In this document: positions 23,796 to 36,000 of the stretch, one piece after another
Numbering within the stretch: position 1 is the stretch's first letter
How the letters are laid out: the number at the start of each line of letters is the position of its first letter
DNA from: Sipunculus nudus
Lineage: Eukaryota; Annelida; Sipuncula; Golfingiida; Sipunculidae
DNA length: 64,000 nucleotides
Assembly (NCBI GenBank): GCA_026874595.1
Contig: CM049317.1
Location: forward strand, 19,429,882-19,493,881
Reading direction: 5' to 3'
Notes under the pieces: model-generated
Database searches by the model: none
Told to the model about the DNA's origin: nothing
Seen by the model: the letters and a program-made list of their open reading frames with translations, nothing else
Program-made: the position numbers and the translations under genes

Positions 23796-24984
23796 CTCCT
23801 TAACAGGGTCAGGGTCTAATAAGAGCACGTGAATACAACAGAGCAAGACTCACTTGAAAGCCTAAAGGAAGGGATGTATTGGTAGGGAGAGTTCCATGGC
23901 CAATAGACATGTATCATTAAGTAGAAACCGGAGGGACGCTTTGGAGATGACCACAGCCTCGTCGCAAATTATAGTGGGAGTGTCAGATATTCTTATATAA
24001 TGGTCTTTAATGTGTTAACGTGTTCGCGAAGAAAGCTTTTTAATAATAATTTACAATTTACATCTGTCAATCACTTCTTTTTAGTTTTAAGTTAAAGGTT
24101 TTAAAAAATTAAGTAATCATATTTGTATACTCTTCGGACCATAGTTGCATGGACTAGCGTTTGTACTTCATAGGCAGAGTGTATAAGATTTCCGGCTTAT
24201 CCCCTCTAAAGTTGAAAAAAAATATTCGAATTTATGCAGATGCCCCCTGGTATCTTCTGACTTTGCATTAAATGAAGCACAAAATCCACAGCCAAATACA
24301 ACCTACGTTTCAGAACGCTTATTACTACTCAAATATGTTTTTTTCTATTACTCCATTTCATATTTTAGGATAAGCCTCTAGCCTTTCCGTCCTTTCCATA
24401 GCGGCACGTTAATGGGTGTCCCTCCCCCGCTTTCCGACCGTAATGTTTTTTTTTTTTTTCATTTTTTTAAAGAATCAATGATGTAGGGAGATTACAAGAT
24501 GTGAAACTTATAAACTGATGTGTGATAACCTTCTGTATAAAACACATCCGTGTTTCAGTGGTTATATGATTTTTAGACCATTGAGTATAATTGTAGTATT
24601 AGCTATATAACAAAAGTTGGATACAACCCTTACGTAACGTAATAACTGAGGGTCAGAATATTGAGGGGAGAAAAAGTGATGATTTATTTTATACTGAATT
24701 TGTAATCTCTGATTCAGTATATAGGTACAGTTGATCAATGACTAATCTGTGATCACCGACTACAAATGTTGAAATAATCCTTCATTTAGCTGCAATTTAC
24801 ACAATTATCATTTAACAATTATGTTACATGAGTGAACGAAGGTTTTCTTAAAAATGTTTTGAATACTGCAAATGATAGACCAAACGACTGTTGTCATAAG
24901 GTAAGTTTATAATTTATTTGCTACAAAAAGGTGAATTTATAATAATTTATCTGTTATTGGCAGTGTGTCACTTAATAAAGATTT
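23796..24984. other. Stretch without recognised features
   Basis: Nothing recognised. Confidence 0.4.
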
Positions 24985-25136
24985 CAGGCGCGGATCCAGG
25001 AATGTTTTTTTTTCAGGGAGGGGTCAATGGGTGTCATGTAAGAAAATTGTCTAAAAAAATGTCGTTGGTTGAGAGCAAGGGGAGGGGGGGGATGGGTGTC
25101 GAACCACCCCCCCCCCCCCCCCCGGATCCGCGCCTG
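24985..25136. mobile_element. GCGCGGATCC-ended MITE
   Basis: The ends are CAGGCGCGGATCC (24985-24997) and GGATCCGCGCCTG (25124-25136), perfect inverted repeats of 13 bases. A C-run of about 20 precedes the right end. It is related to the GGGGCGGATCC group but has its own end sequence. No convincing 8-base duplication. Confidence 0.7.
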
Positions 25137-25331
25137 GTTTGGTTTATTTTTGTCTTATAACATCAAGGGCGAGGCGATAGGTGTTATATATATCGTGTAA
25201 CATCCAGTTGTCACATATAATGTCGCTGAACACAGCTGGCCCTTGTATATACAGGAATCAACCCAAGCGATCCGGCGACCCAGCGCATTATTGATTCTGT
25301 CTGAGTGTGTAATTGGTGATGTGGAACTCAC

Positions 25332-25389
25332 CTGACACAAACTGCACCGCGAGCCCCGAACCTATCAACACGTAAACCAACAGAACCAT
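25332..25389 (-). CDS. Signal-peptide first exon, possibly of the lectin gene
   Basis: On the minus strand an ATG at 25389 (context aatcaccATGG) opens 'MVLLVYVLIGSGLAVQFVS', a short hydrophobic leader with the small residues expected near a signal-peptidase site. The exon stops at a TCAG|GTGAGT donor (GT at 25331-25330) in phase 1. The lectin exon at 5418-5666 needs exactly one base from its upstream exon, so this exon fits in phase and would give a secreted lectin-like protein. The inferred intron would be 19.7 kb and packed with repeats. No other exon of the right phase was recognised in between, but one could have been missed. The link is inference; the leader exon itself is fairly convincing. 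Confidence 0.5.
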
Positions 25390-25525
25390 GGTGATTACAT
25401 CCACTGACTACACGTTATCATTGTTTTTTTTCTCTTATATTTCTTGTAGTTATCATACCCCAGTATAGTCGCTCCTTAGTTCCCTGTGTATCTGCAGTGG
25501 TCTTTATTGACACAGATAAACACGC

Positions 25526-25531
25526 TTTATA
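25526..25531 (-). promoter_or_regulatory. Candidate TATA box for the leader exon
   Basis: TATAAA on the minus strand sits in a GC-richer context (ggagTATAAAgcg), about 137 bases before the ATG at 25389. Transcription would start near 25495-25500, giving a 5' leader of about 110 bases. Confidence 0.4.
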
Positions 25532-25539
25532 CTCCGTCT

Positions 25540-26241
25540 ACGCATGCGCTTTCGATTTAGCAATTACTAGCGGCTGGTTACTGCTTAGTGCTGATATTCG
25601 GCTGTGCATGACTGACACTCTTTTGCCGGACGATGTAAAATATTCACCATTATATTGGCAGAGTGGAGGCAGGGAGTAGCATAACGCCCCACCTACCTCC
25701 TGCCCCCACCTCCTCCCTTGAAGTGCATCCAAGTGTCATTGGATCAAAAAGAGCTAACTACAGTCTCTGCATCATAACAGTACTTGAATTGTTATATTAC
25801 TTTTTTTATTATAATGGCTATAATTCACCTAAATTTGCACACCTAAGAGTAAAATTGGTGCGTTCTTCTTGTTAAATAGGGCACGTAGGGTGACAACCAG
25901 TTACTCCTTTACCTTGGTGATCATCCCATATATTGTCTTCCGGAATGTATGCAATGTGTGGCGACAGCGTGGGCGAATGTTGTCACTGTATCCTTTTGAG
26001 TAAATATTTTTTCTTACCATCTTAACCTTGTTTTCTTAATAAAGCCGCATTCACTATATATTCAATTGTCAGATTTTGTTACTGATACTGGTTTGCAGGG
26101 AGAATTAAGGCTTAAATGTAGACAGCATACAGTGATGTAAACTGACATTGGTTATACTCGCCAGCAGCAGCTCAATGCTAATCCAAATCATAATACAGCC
26201 CAGGGAACGTTCACGGACGTTTTGCATTATTAACATAACAG
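25540..26241. other. Upstream region, nothing further recognised
   Basis: It lies upstream of the leader exon on the minus strand. Overlapping open frames at 25497-25732 on both strands look fortuitous. Confidence 0.35.
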
Positions 26242-26249
26242 GACATAGT

Positions 26250-26539
26250 CTGGGGCGTCAATACAGGGGGTTGGGGGCTATATATATCCCCCACTTTTCA
26301 GCAAGAGGGGGATGGTCAATGTAATCACCCCCCTACTAGTAAGACAATAATATTATATATTGGAAATGAAATACATGTATATTTATAATTATAATAATAT
26401 ACTTTGGTTCCTTTAGTTTACTAAAGAGTATTGTATAACCAAACTTGATTTAGAATTAACCTATACTGGAAATATGATAGACTGTTTTAAAACCTTATAC
26501 TATATTATAATATGTTTGAATTGTTTCATACAGACAATA

Positions 26540-26608
<69 letters not shown>

Positions 26609-26699
26609 TTTATAATAAAAGTTGTCCCAACTTTAAATCCCTTTGTCCCTTCCACTGCGAGTATTAACCTCCACACTTGAAGATAAATTGACGCCACTG
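26250..26699. mobile_element. hAT-type MITE, CAGTGGCGTCAAT family, copy B
   Basis: The ends are CTGGGGCGTCAAT (26250-26262) and ATTGACGCCACTG (26687-26699). The flanks GACATAGT and GGCTTAGT match at six of eight positions. It shares 'gatggtcaatgtaatcaccccc' and an AT-rich core with copy A at 21268, and has grown a (TA)n tract at about 26546-26602. Confidence 0.75.
26546..26602. repeat. (TA)n microsatellite inside MITE copy B
   Basis: A pure dinucleotide run. Apparent proteins on both strands here are artefacts. Confidence 0.95.
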
Positions 26700-26702
26700 G
26701 GC

Positions 26703-27067
26703 TTAGTCAGGAAAAAATCCATATTTGGAAGAATTCTGTGTTTGGACGGATATATTGGATTATACTGATTATGATCTTCGATCAGCGGAGGAAGAAAGAA
26801 ACCTGTCTACAAGGGAATGCATTGGCCATTCACCATACACACCTTGGCCTAATGTTGGAGGTAAGTGTGGCCTTTGTTTGTGAAATGACGTAAATTCCAT
26901 CAATTTGAATGGATTGCATTTCTTCTCATTCTATATGCCTCACGTTAAATAAACTGTGACTTCATTTCTTGATTGAGTGTGTTTAGTGATATAGGTCATT
27001 ATTAGGGTATTTTTTATAGGTAAGGGAATGAAACATAATGCAATTAATTTAAGTGATAACGGTTGGA

Positions 27068-27068
<1 letters not shown>
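26703..27068. other. Stretch without recognised features
   Basis: Nothing recognised. Confidence 0.35.
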
Positions 27069-27099
<31 letters not shown>

Positions 27100-27165
27100 T
27101 ATATATATATAATGTATATATATACATGTATATACATATATATATACATATATACATATATATAC

Positions 27166-27197
<32 letters not shown>
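27069..27197. repeat. Interrupted (TA)n tract
   Basis: TA runs broken by TACATG, TACATA and TAAA units. Confidence 0.9.
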
Positions 27198-27479
27198 GCG
27201 TAATGTGTAATCTGATAACCTTTCAAAGTGGTAAGCTTTGGAATATAACGATGTTTTTGTATTGCTAAATGTTTGATCATATATGACTGAAATCAGGTCA
27301 GTTTTCTATAAATTAATTGTTCATGGTAATATTTATTTGATTATTAGAACTTAAACTTCAAGTAAGTTTGAAAATGGTATATCCTTTGCCTCGCCGTAGG
27401 CCTTTATTTGTTACGCGCTTCATACCATGCATGCTCGCCTATGGGTTTGAGGAAAACAGATAAAAAACAAGTGACCCAT

Positions 27480-27890
27480 GGGTCATGAGGCTAAGCCAAC
27501 TGACATTTTGACCTTCCCTGAGGAATCGGGCAATTTGTGTGTATTTTGCATTATTTCTAGGGTGCTCAAACATACCCCAAAACTCTTAGAATATAGATCA
27601 CAGTGATCGAATTTCAGGTTTCTGGGGAAAACTTTTGAGGCACTCTCAGGATGTCAAGTTAGAAGATTCTGAGCTCAATGGTTATGATTTGTGCTCTACT
27701 TTGGTATCAAATTTTCAGTTATTCTGATGGGTGCTTATAAGCCCCATAGTAAAAAAGATATGGATAACAGAGACCTAAATTCACGTTTCCAAGAAGACTT
27801 TTCATGGAAAAGTCCCTGGATTTTAGGACAGATGATTCCAGATCCAATGTTTATGATTTGCGATTATTGGAATAGTTTATCACAGATATA
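27480..27890 (+). repeat. TGACCT/GGACGG family, diverged copy 8
   Basis: It contains 'ccataactcttagaatatagatcacagtgatcgaatttcaggtt'-type and 'ggttatgatttgtgctct' blocks twice, in the order seen in the copy at 6365. The GGACGG tail is absent. Confidence 0.55.
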
Positions 27891-27950
27891 GACTTGTGCC
27901 AAATTTATTATTTAATTTTTAGAGTTCTTAGAAAAAAAAATTGTGCTGTA

Positions 27951-28016
27951 GTCTAATTGGAGCTGTACTCCAGCTCCGTTTCAACAACGCACGGGTGGGG
28001 TTTTTGATTCAAGTCT
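27951..28016 (+). repeat. Possible tRNA-derived SINE head
   Basis: TAGTCTAATTGG fits an RNA polymerase III A box. About 43 bases later ATTCAAGTC resembles a weak B box, with a 7-bp hairpin (GGAGCTG/CAGCTCC) where an anticodon stem would lie. The loop does not fit a functional tRNA. Weak evidence. Confidence 0.2.
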
Positions 28017-28835
28017 GTAGTGAGGGTAGGCGTATACCAAGGTTAACTGCTGAGCGAGTGTTATACTCAAGTAAACAGAGCAGTACATTTTAAGCGTGTG
28101 ACACACGGATGGTTTTAGCAGAAAGCGGGTTTAAGTTTCAAGGGGTACAAGGTCAGGGTTAAGAACTACATGACGTCTAATCTCTTTCGCTTGCCACAAT
28201 TGCCTGGTGTACTGTGCCGCATCGCCTTAGGGATCAAGAAGGGACTTCCGGACTGATGTAATATGGGAACAAATACACAGAAACACGGTTTGGCTTATAT
28301 GGAAGTGAGGGCCCCGGATGAAAACTTTGTTTTCTTCCGGTTGGCGAGTAAACAGTAGCACGTGGGCGCTTTGAATACGGTGTTAAGTATGTAATAATAT
28401 TGAAAAGTTTACACCTTTTTTGGATCAAATAAACACGATACTGGTCTAAATTAACATTCCAATCCAACAAGTATAACTTAAAGTAGGTTAAGCCCATGAT
28501 GTTATGACCAAATTTAGCTTTAATGGGAAGATATCCATCATCTGTCAGTCAGTGGCTGGGCAAGTATAGCGTATCTGTTATGGTCTGGTATGCATGTCGG
28601 TCACATCTCCTTAACATTGACAAGATGTCCAGGCCGTGGTCTTGTGATGCATTTACATTTCATCTGAGGTTTAACAGCAGACTTTACACCATGATTACTC
28701 ATGTCGGTCTTTTAGAGGATTCATGACACACGGACATCCTGTCGGATCATGCAGCTTATTAACTGCTGATGATCATGCATCTGGTAACATTTAAAGGCTT
28801 TAATAAAATTTTCAATGTTGGATATACACACACAC
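28017..28835. other. Stretch without recognised features
   Basis: It contains 'ggttggcgagtaaacagtagcacgtggg' near 28338, which recurs reversed at 31425. Nothing else recognised. Confidence 0.35.

Positions 28836-28896
<61 letters not shown>
28836..28896. repeat. (TA)n microsatellite
   Basis: A run of about 60 bases with a short CA prefix. Confidence 0.95.
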
Positions 28897-28897
<1 letters not shown>

Positions 28898-28899
28898 CA

Positions 28900-30558
28900 T
28901 GCATATCATAGTCTGGTAAGAAAATGCTTCAAAGGGGCCTATTATTATATGTAATGAAATAATATACAAAAAAAAACTTTACATGATTCTTTGCAAACAT
29001 TTTTGTACCAAAAACAAAATAATATAAATGATAGGAAGACATGAGTATAATTCATTAAAGTTGAAATTGTTTCACAGTGAAGGGAATCACGCAAACGCAC
29101 GGTGGGTCCGACGTGGTACATGGTATTTACACAGTCTGCCATTAATTTTTGGTTATAATTTTGTATCGTATTCTGTATATATGTTGTTGTTTCATAGCGC
29201 ACCTATTTTTCATTAAGCTATTTCTTAAATATATTTAACAAATAAACTTAATTTCTTCTTAGAACTCTGCCAGCCTCACAAACAGAATATGGCAAATTTT
29301 ATTCTTTAACATCAAAGGCACGTGATTAGGCCCTTTTCATAATGGTTTGAAAGAAATGTCCGAACATTTGGCTAGACCGGTCAGACGGAACACATTTGTT
29401 TATGATGGGCTTCGCCTGGTTGCTTGACTCAAGCTGTATTATTATATATAGCATACACAGTTGAATTTAATGTTAAATTAGAAATATTACCAAGACAATT
29501 GTGATGTTCACTGCCGAACAGTGTTAAGCAATATAAATATAAGTAAAGGAAAATGTTGTATTAAGTTTTTACGATACAATATAATATAAAATAATATGTC
29601 ACTCTTCTGAAATATAATTTCTCTATGGATTTTCTGATGACGTGAATAAATATTATATATGAAGAGATCCAAAACTAATAGTTTAGTATAGTGTTTGCAA
29701 ATACTCATTCATACACTCTCTTTGAGAATATTTATAATGATCTGTCATTATTTGGTTATCTCGAAATAATGAACATCTTATATCTTTCTCTTGAAACCAG
29801 TCTAATGTGTTTTAGCATAAACTTTGAATTAATGACCATCGAAATATTAAACTGCATTCACATTATAATATAAATTATTATGCCTTTATTTTGGAAAAAA
29901 ATAATGTTATATTCGTCAATACAATCCGAATATATGTCACCAATAAGTTCGCTACATAAAAAGATAACAGGTATTCACAATATCATTCATTGTCAGATCT
30001 TATAGTTACAGTTGGCATCAAGTCTTATTATAATTAAATCATGGAGTAAGATATGACTGATTTTTTACATTAGTATCAATTTGTTCCTAGTTCTACATGA
30101 CCTACACAACACCACAATTGGTGGAATTGATCATTAAAGAAAAAAACAACTTATATGGCCCGGTAATACAGTATAGAATTAATAATGTATACCATTTTTT
30201 ATTTAGCATGATGTATTAGAAGGGTATGGAAATTCAAGATTATTGTTCTTGAAATCAATGTAGAATTATAACCCAAATTTATTGATATATTTAAAACAAG
30301 CTATAATCAATATTATTACACCGACGTATTATATATATTAATATATATAATTTTATTAAATGATAGTTATATATATATATATGTATTGCTACTGTATTAA
30401 ATTTTGTATTATGATATTTTTTTATTATATATATACATACATACATAGATGAACATGTACATATACATGTTTTATTATTTTGATATATCAAATGTGGAAT
30501 AAAAAATTTTTGTGCTTTTGTGTATAGAGATATGTGTGTGTATATACACATATATATA
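28900..30558. other. Very AT-rich stretch without recognised features
   Basis: Only short AT-dominated frames occur. Nothing recognised. Confidence 0.45.
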
Positions 30559-30762
30559 CAGAAGCGGATCCAGGGGGGGGGGTCCAGGGGGTCCGAAACC
30601 CCCCCCCCTTTTTTTTCACCCAAAGCAACTATTTTTAAAGGGTTTTAGAAGAAATTTTGCGGCTTGGACCCCCCCTTTTCCGGACCTTATGACCTTTTTT
30701 TAGGATTTTCATTAGTCCTCCTGGGTTGGACCCCCCTTTTCCTAAATCCTGGATCCGCCCCT
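30559..30762. mobile_element. GGGGCGGATCC-ended MITE, best-preserved copy
   Basis: The left end is CAGAAGCGGATCCAGG and the right end CCTGGATCCGCCCCTA, inverted with a few mismatches. The two halves are partly palindromic and contain runs of G and C next to the ends. It is inserted in a (TA)n-rich context on both sides, so the target duplication cannot be read. Confidence 0.65.
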
Positions 30763-30763
30763 A

Positions 30764-30795
<32 letters not shown>

Positions 30796-30943
30796 GTATA
30801 TATATATACATATATGTAAATATATATAATATAATATTTATACATAATAAATATATACACATACATACACAAATAAGCATGTACACATATATGCTCTATT
30901 TATTTTGATATGTATATATTTTGGAATAATCAGTTTCTGTGCT

Positions 30944-31008
<65 letters not shown>

Positions 31009-31054
31009 ATATATATATACCTATATATATGTATATATAAAGATTTACATAATA

Positions 31055-31092
<38 letters not shown>
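30763..31092. repeat. (TA)n-rich tract
   Basis: Runs at 30765-30790, 30948-31004 and 31060-31086, separated by TACA- and TACC-interrupted sequence. Confidence 0.9.
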
Positions 31093-31984
31093 TTGGTTAA
31101 AACTTATACAAGTATAAAATAAGTATAATGAAAAAGTCATGATTTGTCTTATCTAACCCGAAAAACCGTATCATATGGAAAGCATTGCCCACTGAACTGA
31201 CTGTGACACAGCCGCCAAGTGATATCAAGGAGCTGATGATATACAGGCCTCTTGAAGGCTGTCTATGTTAATGGTGTCATGAGATACATTTTCCTTAACA
31301 GCTGTGGAGCTTTAATTTCAACGGTGTCAGGTTGTATTACATTATTTAATTCAGTCATGAAAGAAAATATGAAAGGTGTAGTGGATTAAGCGATGATTTA
31401 CGTTTATTTTCATAGTAATACAAAAGCACGTGGTTTTTGTTTACTCGCCAAACCACAACGAGGCCAATATGGCCGCCAAACCTTGTTTCCGTGTATTTAG
31501 CGCGACACGGCTGCGTTTGGTTAAAATATCACTGCAGCTTCAAATCCTGTTGTACCCGTATTTGCTATTTTTGGAAAAAGAACCTCAGCAGATCTCTGTT
31601 TTCGGGGTTTAATTTCAATATAAACGTTTATTCTGTGTCAGGATATCATCAATATGTATACATTTGGAAAATATTTCCATTTTCAATGGATATTGTGTGA
31701 TTCTGCAAGTGTAGCGAGTTGGAGGACGCCGAACCGCCCAATAGGGGGTGGGTGTGGGAGGTAGTAATCCCCCTCAGACGGTCTGGGAATTTAAAAAAAA
31801 AAATAAATAAATAAAGCAGTGTTTTGGAAAATGTCCTACTTTAAATAATATGCTGCACCACACACTAAAATACCAAATACTGAATATTGAATTTACAGAA
31901 TCATGTGCATGTGAACACTGATAATATGTATAACCAAATATAGTATTCTTTAAATCAACATAAAACTTCAGATCCGTTACTGTT
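31093..31984. other. Stretch without recognised exons
   Basis: An ATGGCCGCC start at 31469 opens a frame of 47 codons with a basic, hydrophobic make-up, but no splice site or family supports it. Confidence 0.3.
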
Positions 31985-32640
31985 TTTAGCTCTTTTGACC
32001 GTAAGCCATCTGAGCTATAGCGATCACTCTTTGTCCGTCGACAGGGCAAAAATCGTAACCATTGGACCTGGAATCTTCTAACTTTACATCCAGAGAGATC
32101 CATGAAAAATGACCTTGGAAACCTGGAATAAGGTCTCTGTTACCCATATTCTTCAAGCTATGGGACTCCGAAGTACCCCTCAGAATAATGAAAAATTTGA
32201 TACAAAAGCTCAAGTATCTGAACAACTAATGCATTGATCACCATGATTCTTTGCATGGATATTGATCATGGAGTGATTCATCAGTTTCTGTAGACTGGTG
32301 GCGCCACCTGTATTCTTCGAATTTTTACGATTTTTTTCTCTATTTTTGAGACCTTAAAAGATACCGTCATCTGTTAACAGGGCACAATTCGTAACCACTA
32401 GACTTGGAATCTTCTTACTTTACATCCCGAGAGGTCTATGAAAAATCTCCGTGGAAATCTGGAATAAGGTCTCTGTTACCCATATTCTTCAAGCTATGGG
32501 GCTATGAAGAACCCCCCAGAATAATGAAAAAAATTGATACAAAAGCTCAAATATCTGAACAAATAATGCATTGATCACCATGATTCTTTATATGGATATT
32601 GATCATGGAGTGGTTCATTAGTTTTTGCAGACTGGTAACT
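31985..32640 (-). repeat. Tandem pair of the TGACCT/GGACGG family, reverse orientation
   Basis: Two units lie 336 bases apart: 'ggaatcttct' at about 32071 and 32407, 'ctctgttacccatattcttc' in both, and 'aatgcattgatcaccatgat' in both. Read on the minus strand they match the copy at 6365-6680. The close similarity of the two units suggests a local duplication. Confidence 0.7.
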
Positions 32641-32981
32641 CATCAATAGTTTAGTACTTGCAAGTTAATAAATTGCCAATTCTATCGATGTTCAGATTGC
32701 TTTGAACCAAAATTATTTGCCGCACGTTTACAAAATACGAAAGAGAGAGAGCCAAATTTACATCGGCCCAATCATGTTTAAAATGTCATATTGTTTGTAT
32801 AATAATAAATTAATGGAAACTAAACCCATCTCGCAATTGCCCATATGATTGAGTCAACAGAAAAACACGTTGATGTTGGCACGACATTGTATACCAGCAA
32901 GAGATACTGCATCACGTTACAGGATGTTCTTTCTCGAGCTGTACATGCCATTCTGATGTCATGCTATCCGGTAGAATCCGG

Positions 32982-32983
<2 letters not shown>

Positions 32984-33076
<93 letters not shown>
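32984..33076. repeat. Compound (TA)n(GA)n microsatellite
   Basis: A TA run to about 33038, then a GA run of 36 bases. Confidence 0.95.
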
Positions 33077-33079
<3 letters not shown>

Positions 33080-36000
33080 ATCCTATGTATATATGCACAT
33101 AGAATCTAGGCATCTTTTTTTAGGAAATATAGAGAGAAATTCACAAATTACCCAGAACATATAAACAGCAGTCCATAATTTTTTTTTAGGTTGTCCTTCT
33201 CCTAGCACTACATATATCTGCACAACACTGTTTTGCTTTATTTAATCTTGATGGTTCTGGCGGAAGGAGTTGTTAGACACTCTCTGTAATTGGTTGTGTT
33301 GACCCAAAAGCAATTACATGCCTTCGTGCATCCGGGAAATACACTGCCGTATAATACCACATTTTCTTGCATATTGCGATGGTTTGCAATGTTAAAAATG
33401 TACATGACTAGCGTCTAGTTGCATCATACGCTTGGAGTTTTCAGTTTATGTCTTCCTACCGTATGGTTTCAAAACCACTAAAAATCAAAGAAAGCTGGTA
33501 GTATATTGACAGAGAACGTATGTCTTTCCCCTGTCTCGATAGCTCACGCCAGAAAAAAAAAAATTGGTCCGTTTTCTACCATATCCACATGAACGTGTTG
33601 ATTTCGTCCAATAAAATAAATGTTTAACTCGATATGTAGTTTCGGAGCTCGTAGTGTTGACCTTGTTCTTGTTTAGATATATAAAATTTATAAACAAAAC
33701 AAAGAGAAAATAAGTAATATGAATTCTTTAGATATATAACTGGTCTAAATGTAGGGATTTAATAGTGAACTCAAAGGCACTGCGAATTATATATATTTGT
33801 GTCATATCTCTCTTAATGGCACAGTCGTAGGAACAATAATGCTGACCTGTTTGTTGTTAAAGATATAGCCTCTTTTTATCCAGTGGTTATTCGCTACATT
33901 CTACGCCACTCCCATTGGAATGATAACATGCTTTGCCCTGTATTAGCCACCTGGTGGTGAAGTACAGCAAATCCTCCCAAAGTGTGCAGTGGTTATGCGA
34001 CAAGAGAATGCAAAGATAACCACTGCACTGCTTATATAAGGAGCGTATAGAATAGGTAAACCTAAAGCACGTTGGAGTTTTGTTTTAGATATTTTATTGA
34101 TACTGAATATGCACATATAAATCACATAATACAAGCATCAGTGGGATTAAGTGCAAGCTACTTAAAGCTTACCTCGACTCTCTCACGAATGTTTCCATTA
34201 ACAATATACGATGGCAGTATTCAGAGTGTTTGGATGTGATTGAGTTTAGGTGAGGTAGGGTGATATGGATGTTGGGTAGGTGAAGGAAAGTTGTAAATTT
34301 TCTTAGTAAGAATGGAAGAAATTGTTCATTTATTCTTTTTTTTAATTTAATTAATTATTTGGAAGACAAGTAATTAAAATTATTTTTGTTTAATTTTGTT
34401 TCAGGTCCTAGTATATTAGGACTATGAATTATGAATATCACTTTTAGGGGAAAATATGGTGGGGTGTTATGTGTATGGAGCATTTCATCCAGAACAGACA
34501 CTGATCCCTGATGTGATCGGCTGGTGCAAAGTGTGACGTTACGGGCAAGATTTAGAAACGATTTAAATGAAGCAATACATATTTTTTATTTCTTCAGTGA
34601 AAATTTGTGGCTGAGAATGTCAGAAATACTAAACTATTGATGAGATTTAGAATTTTTAGACACAGGGATTTCCCTTATGTGACGTCAATAACGAGTTGAC
34701 AGTGCACATAGATGTGCCAATAGTTTTTGAACAAATCACAATAACTCATATTTTTTGTGGAAAAATAAATAAAAAATGTTTTTCGTCCCGGCATCGGTAG
34801 CAGTTTATGTAAAATCTATATTAATAATTTTTTTGCATAGGGAAGTATGTTATATGATATATAATGAGATTTATTTAAATGCGTTCGCTCGACCTGTATT
34901 GGTGATAATTTAGACTTCAACATATCAATGACAAAAACCAACAAAGAGATGTTTCCGCGTGGTGTGGTTACGGTTGCATCAGAATAACTTGGGTTTTCTT
35001 GTGACCAATTTATATAAAAAAATCCTGTTAACAAGTAAACATATATATATATGTGTGTGTGTGTGCGCGCACTTGAGAGTTTCAATTACGGACTAAAAAC
35101 AGGTATTTTAGTAGGGCCTATATTGTTATGTCGGATTTGTTGATTTCAAATTCGGGAATTATTTCTTTTAATCGAAGGCTATCCACCTCATGATTATTGA
35201 TTTATAGTTAATCACTGACAAACTGAAGATAAAATTTACTTCAAGACAGAAAACAAGGGGAAACACAGATATCTGTATAATCTCGTCAAGGCCCGCTTTT
35301 GATAAAAAGTAAATCCCTGATACGTGTCATGAGGAAAATCACTTATACTTAGAGGAAAACATCATACATCAGGCGACAGTCAAAAATAACAAGTGCTGTT
35401 TTGTCTTGCCAACTTGTGTTGCATCATTCGGAATGGGTCATGCTGACTTTTCTTACATGTGAGTCTGTTAGGGCTGTTAACAAGTCCTTGAATATGCACA
35501 TTTTTTTTTCAGGCTGATTAATCTAACGACTATCCCTATACTGGATAACCTTACGCATCTGTTCAACCACTCTTTCGCTCCATTACATTTTGTTCTAATT
35601 TTATTTTTTCTTGTCAAATTTGTAAGCAAAACATAGATTTATTTTGTAGTGTTCTTTTAGATTATTTACTATTTTGTATTTTAGGCGTTCTGTACTTCTT
35701 CAGGTTTATCGATATTTTATTGTATTAAAAAAAATTGATGTTTGGTGTAATTAGTAACGGTGATTACTATTTTTTTCAATCGATGTGGTAACGCCATTTC
35801 ACTCTTTGACATTAGAGATTCAGGGTCATCAAGTACGCGCCTACTGAGTCTCGTATTGATAGCTGATGATGTGCGGGCACAATGTAATTTCCTTACAAGA
35901 GGCTACTACAGTTTACCTTATATTATCGTATCTGAACAACTTATTCACTATATTTATATATATTTAACAACTTTTTGTACACCTGCTGATCTATGTAAAA

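Noticed and set aside
31430-31700. ATGGCCGCC start with a mitochondrial-leader-like peptide
   Set aside because: There is only one short exon-like frame, overlapped by another, and no donor site or family match.
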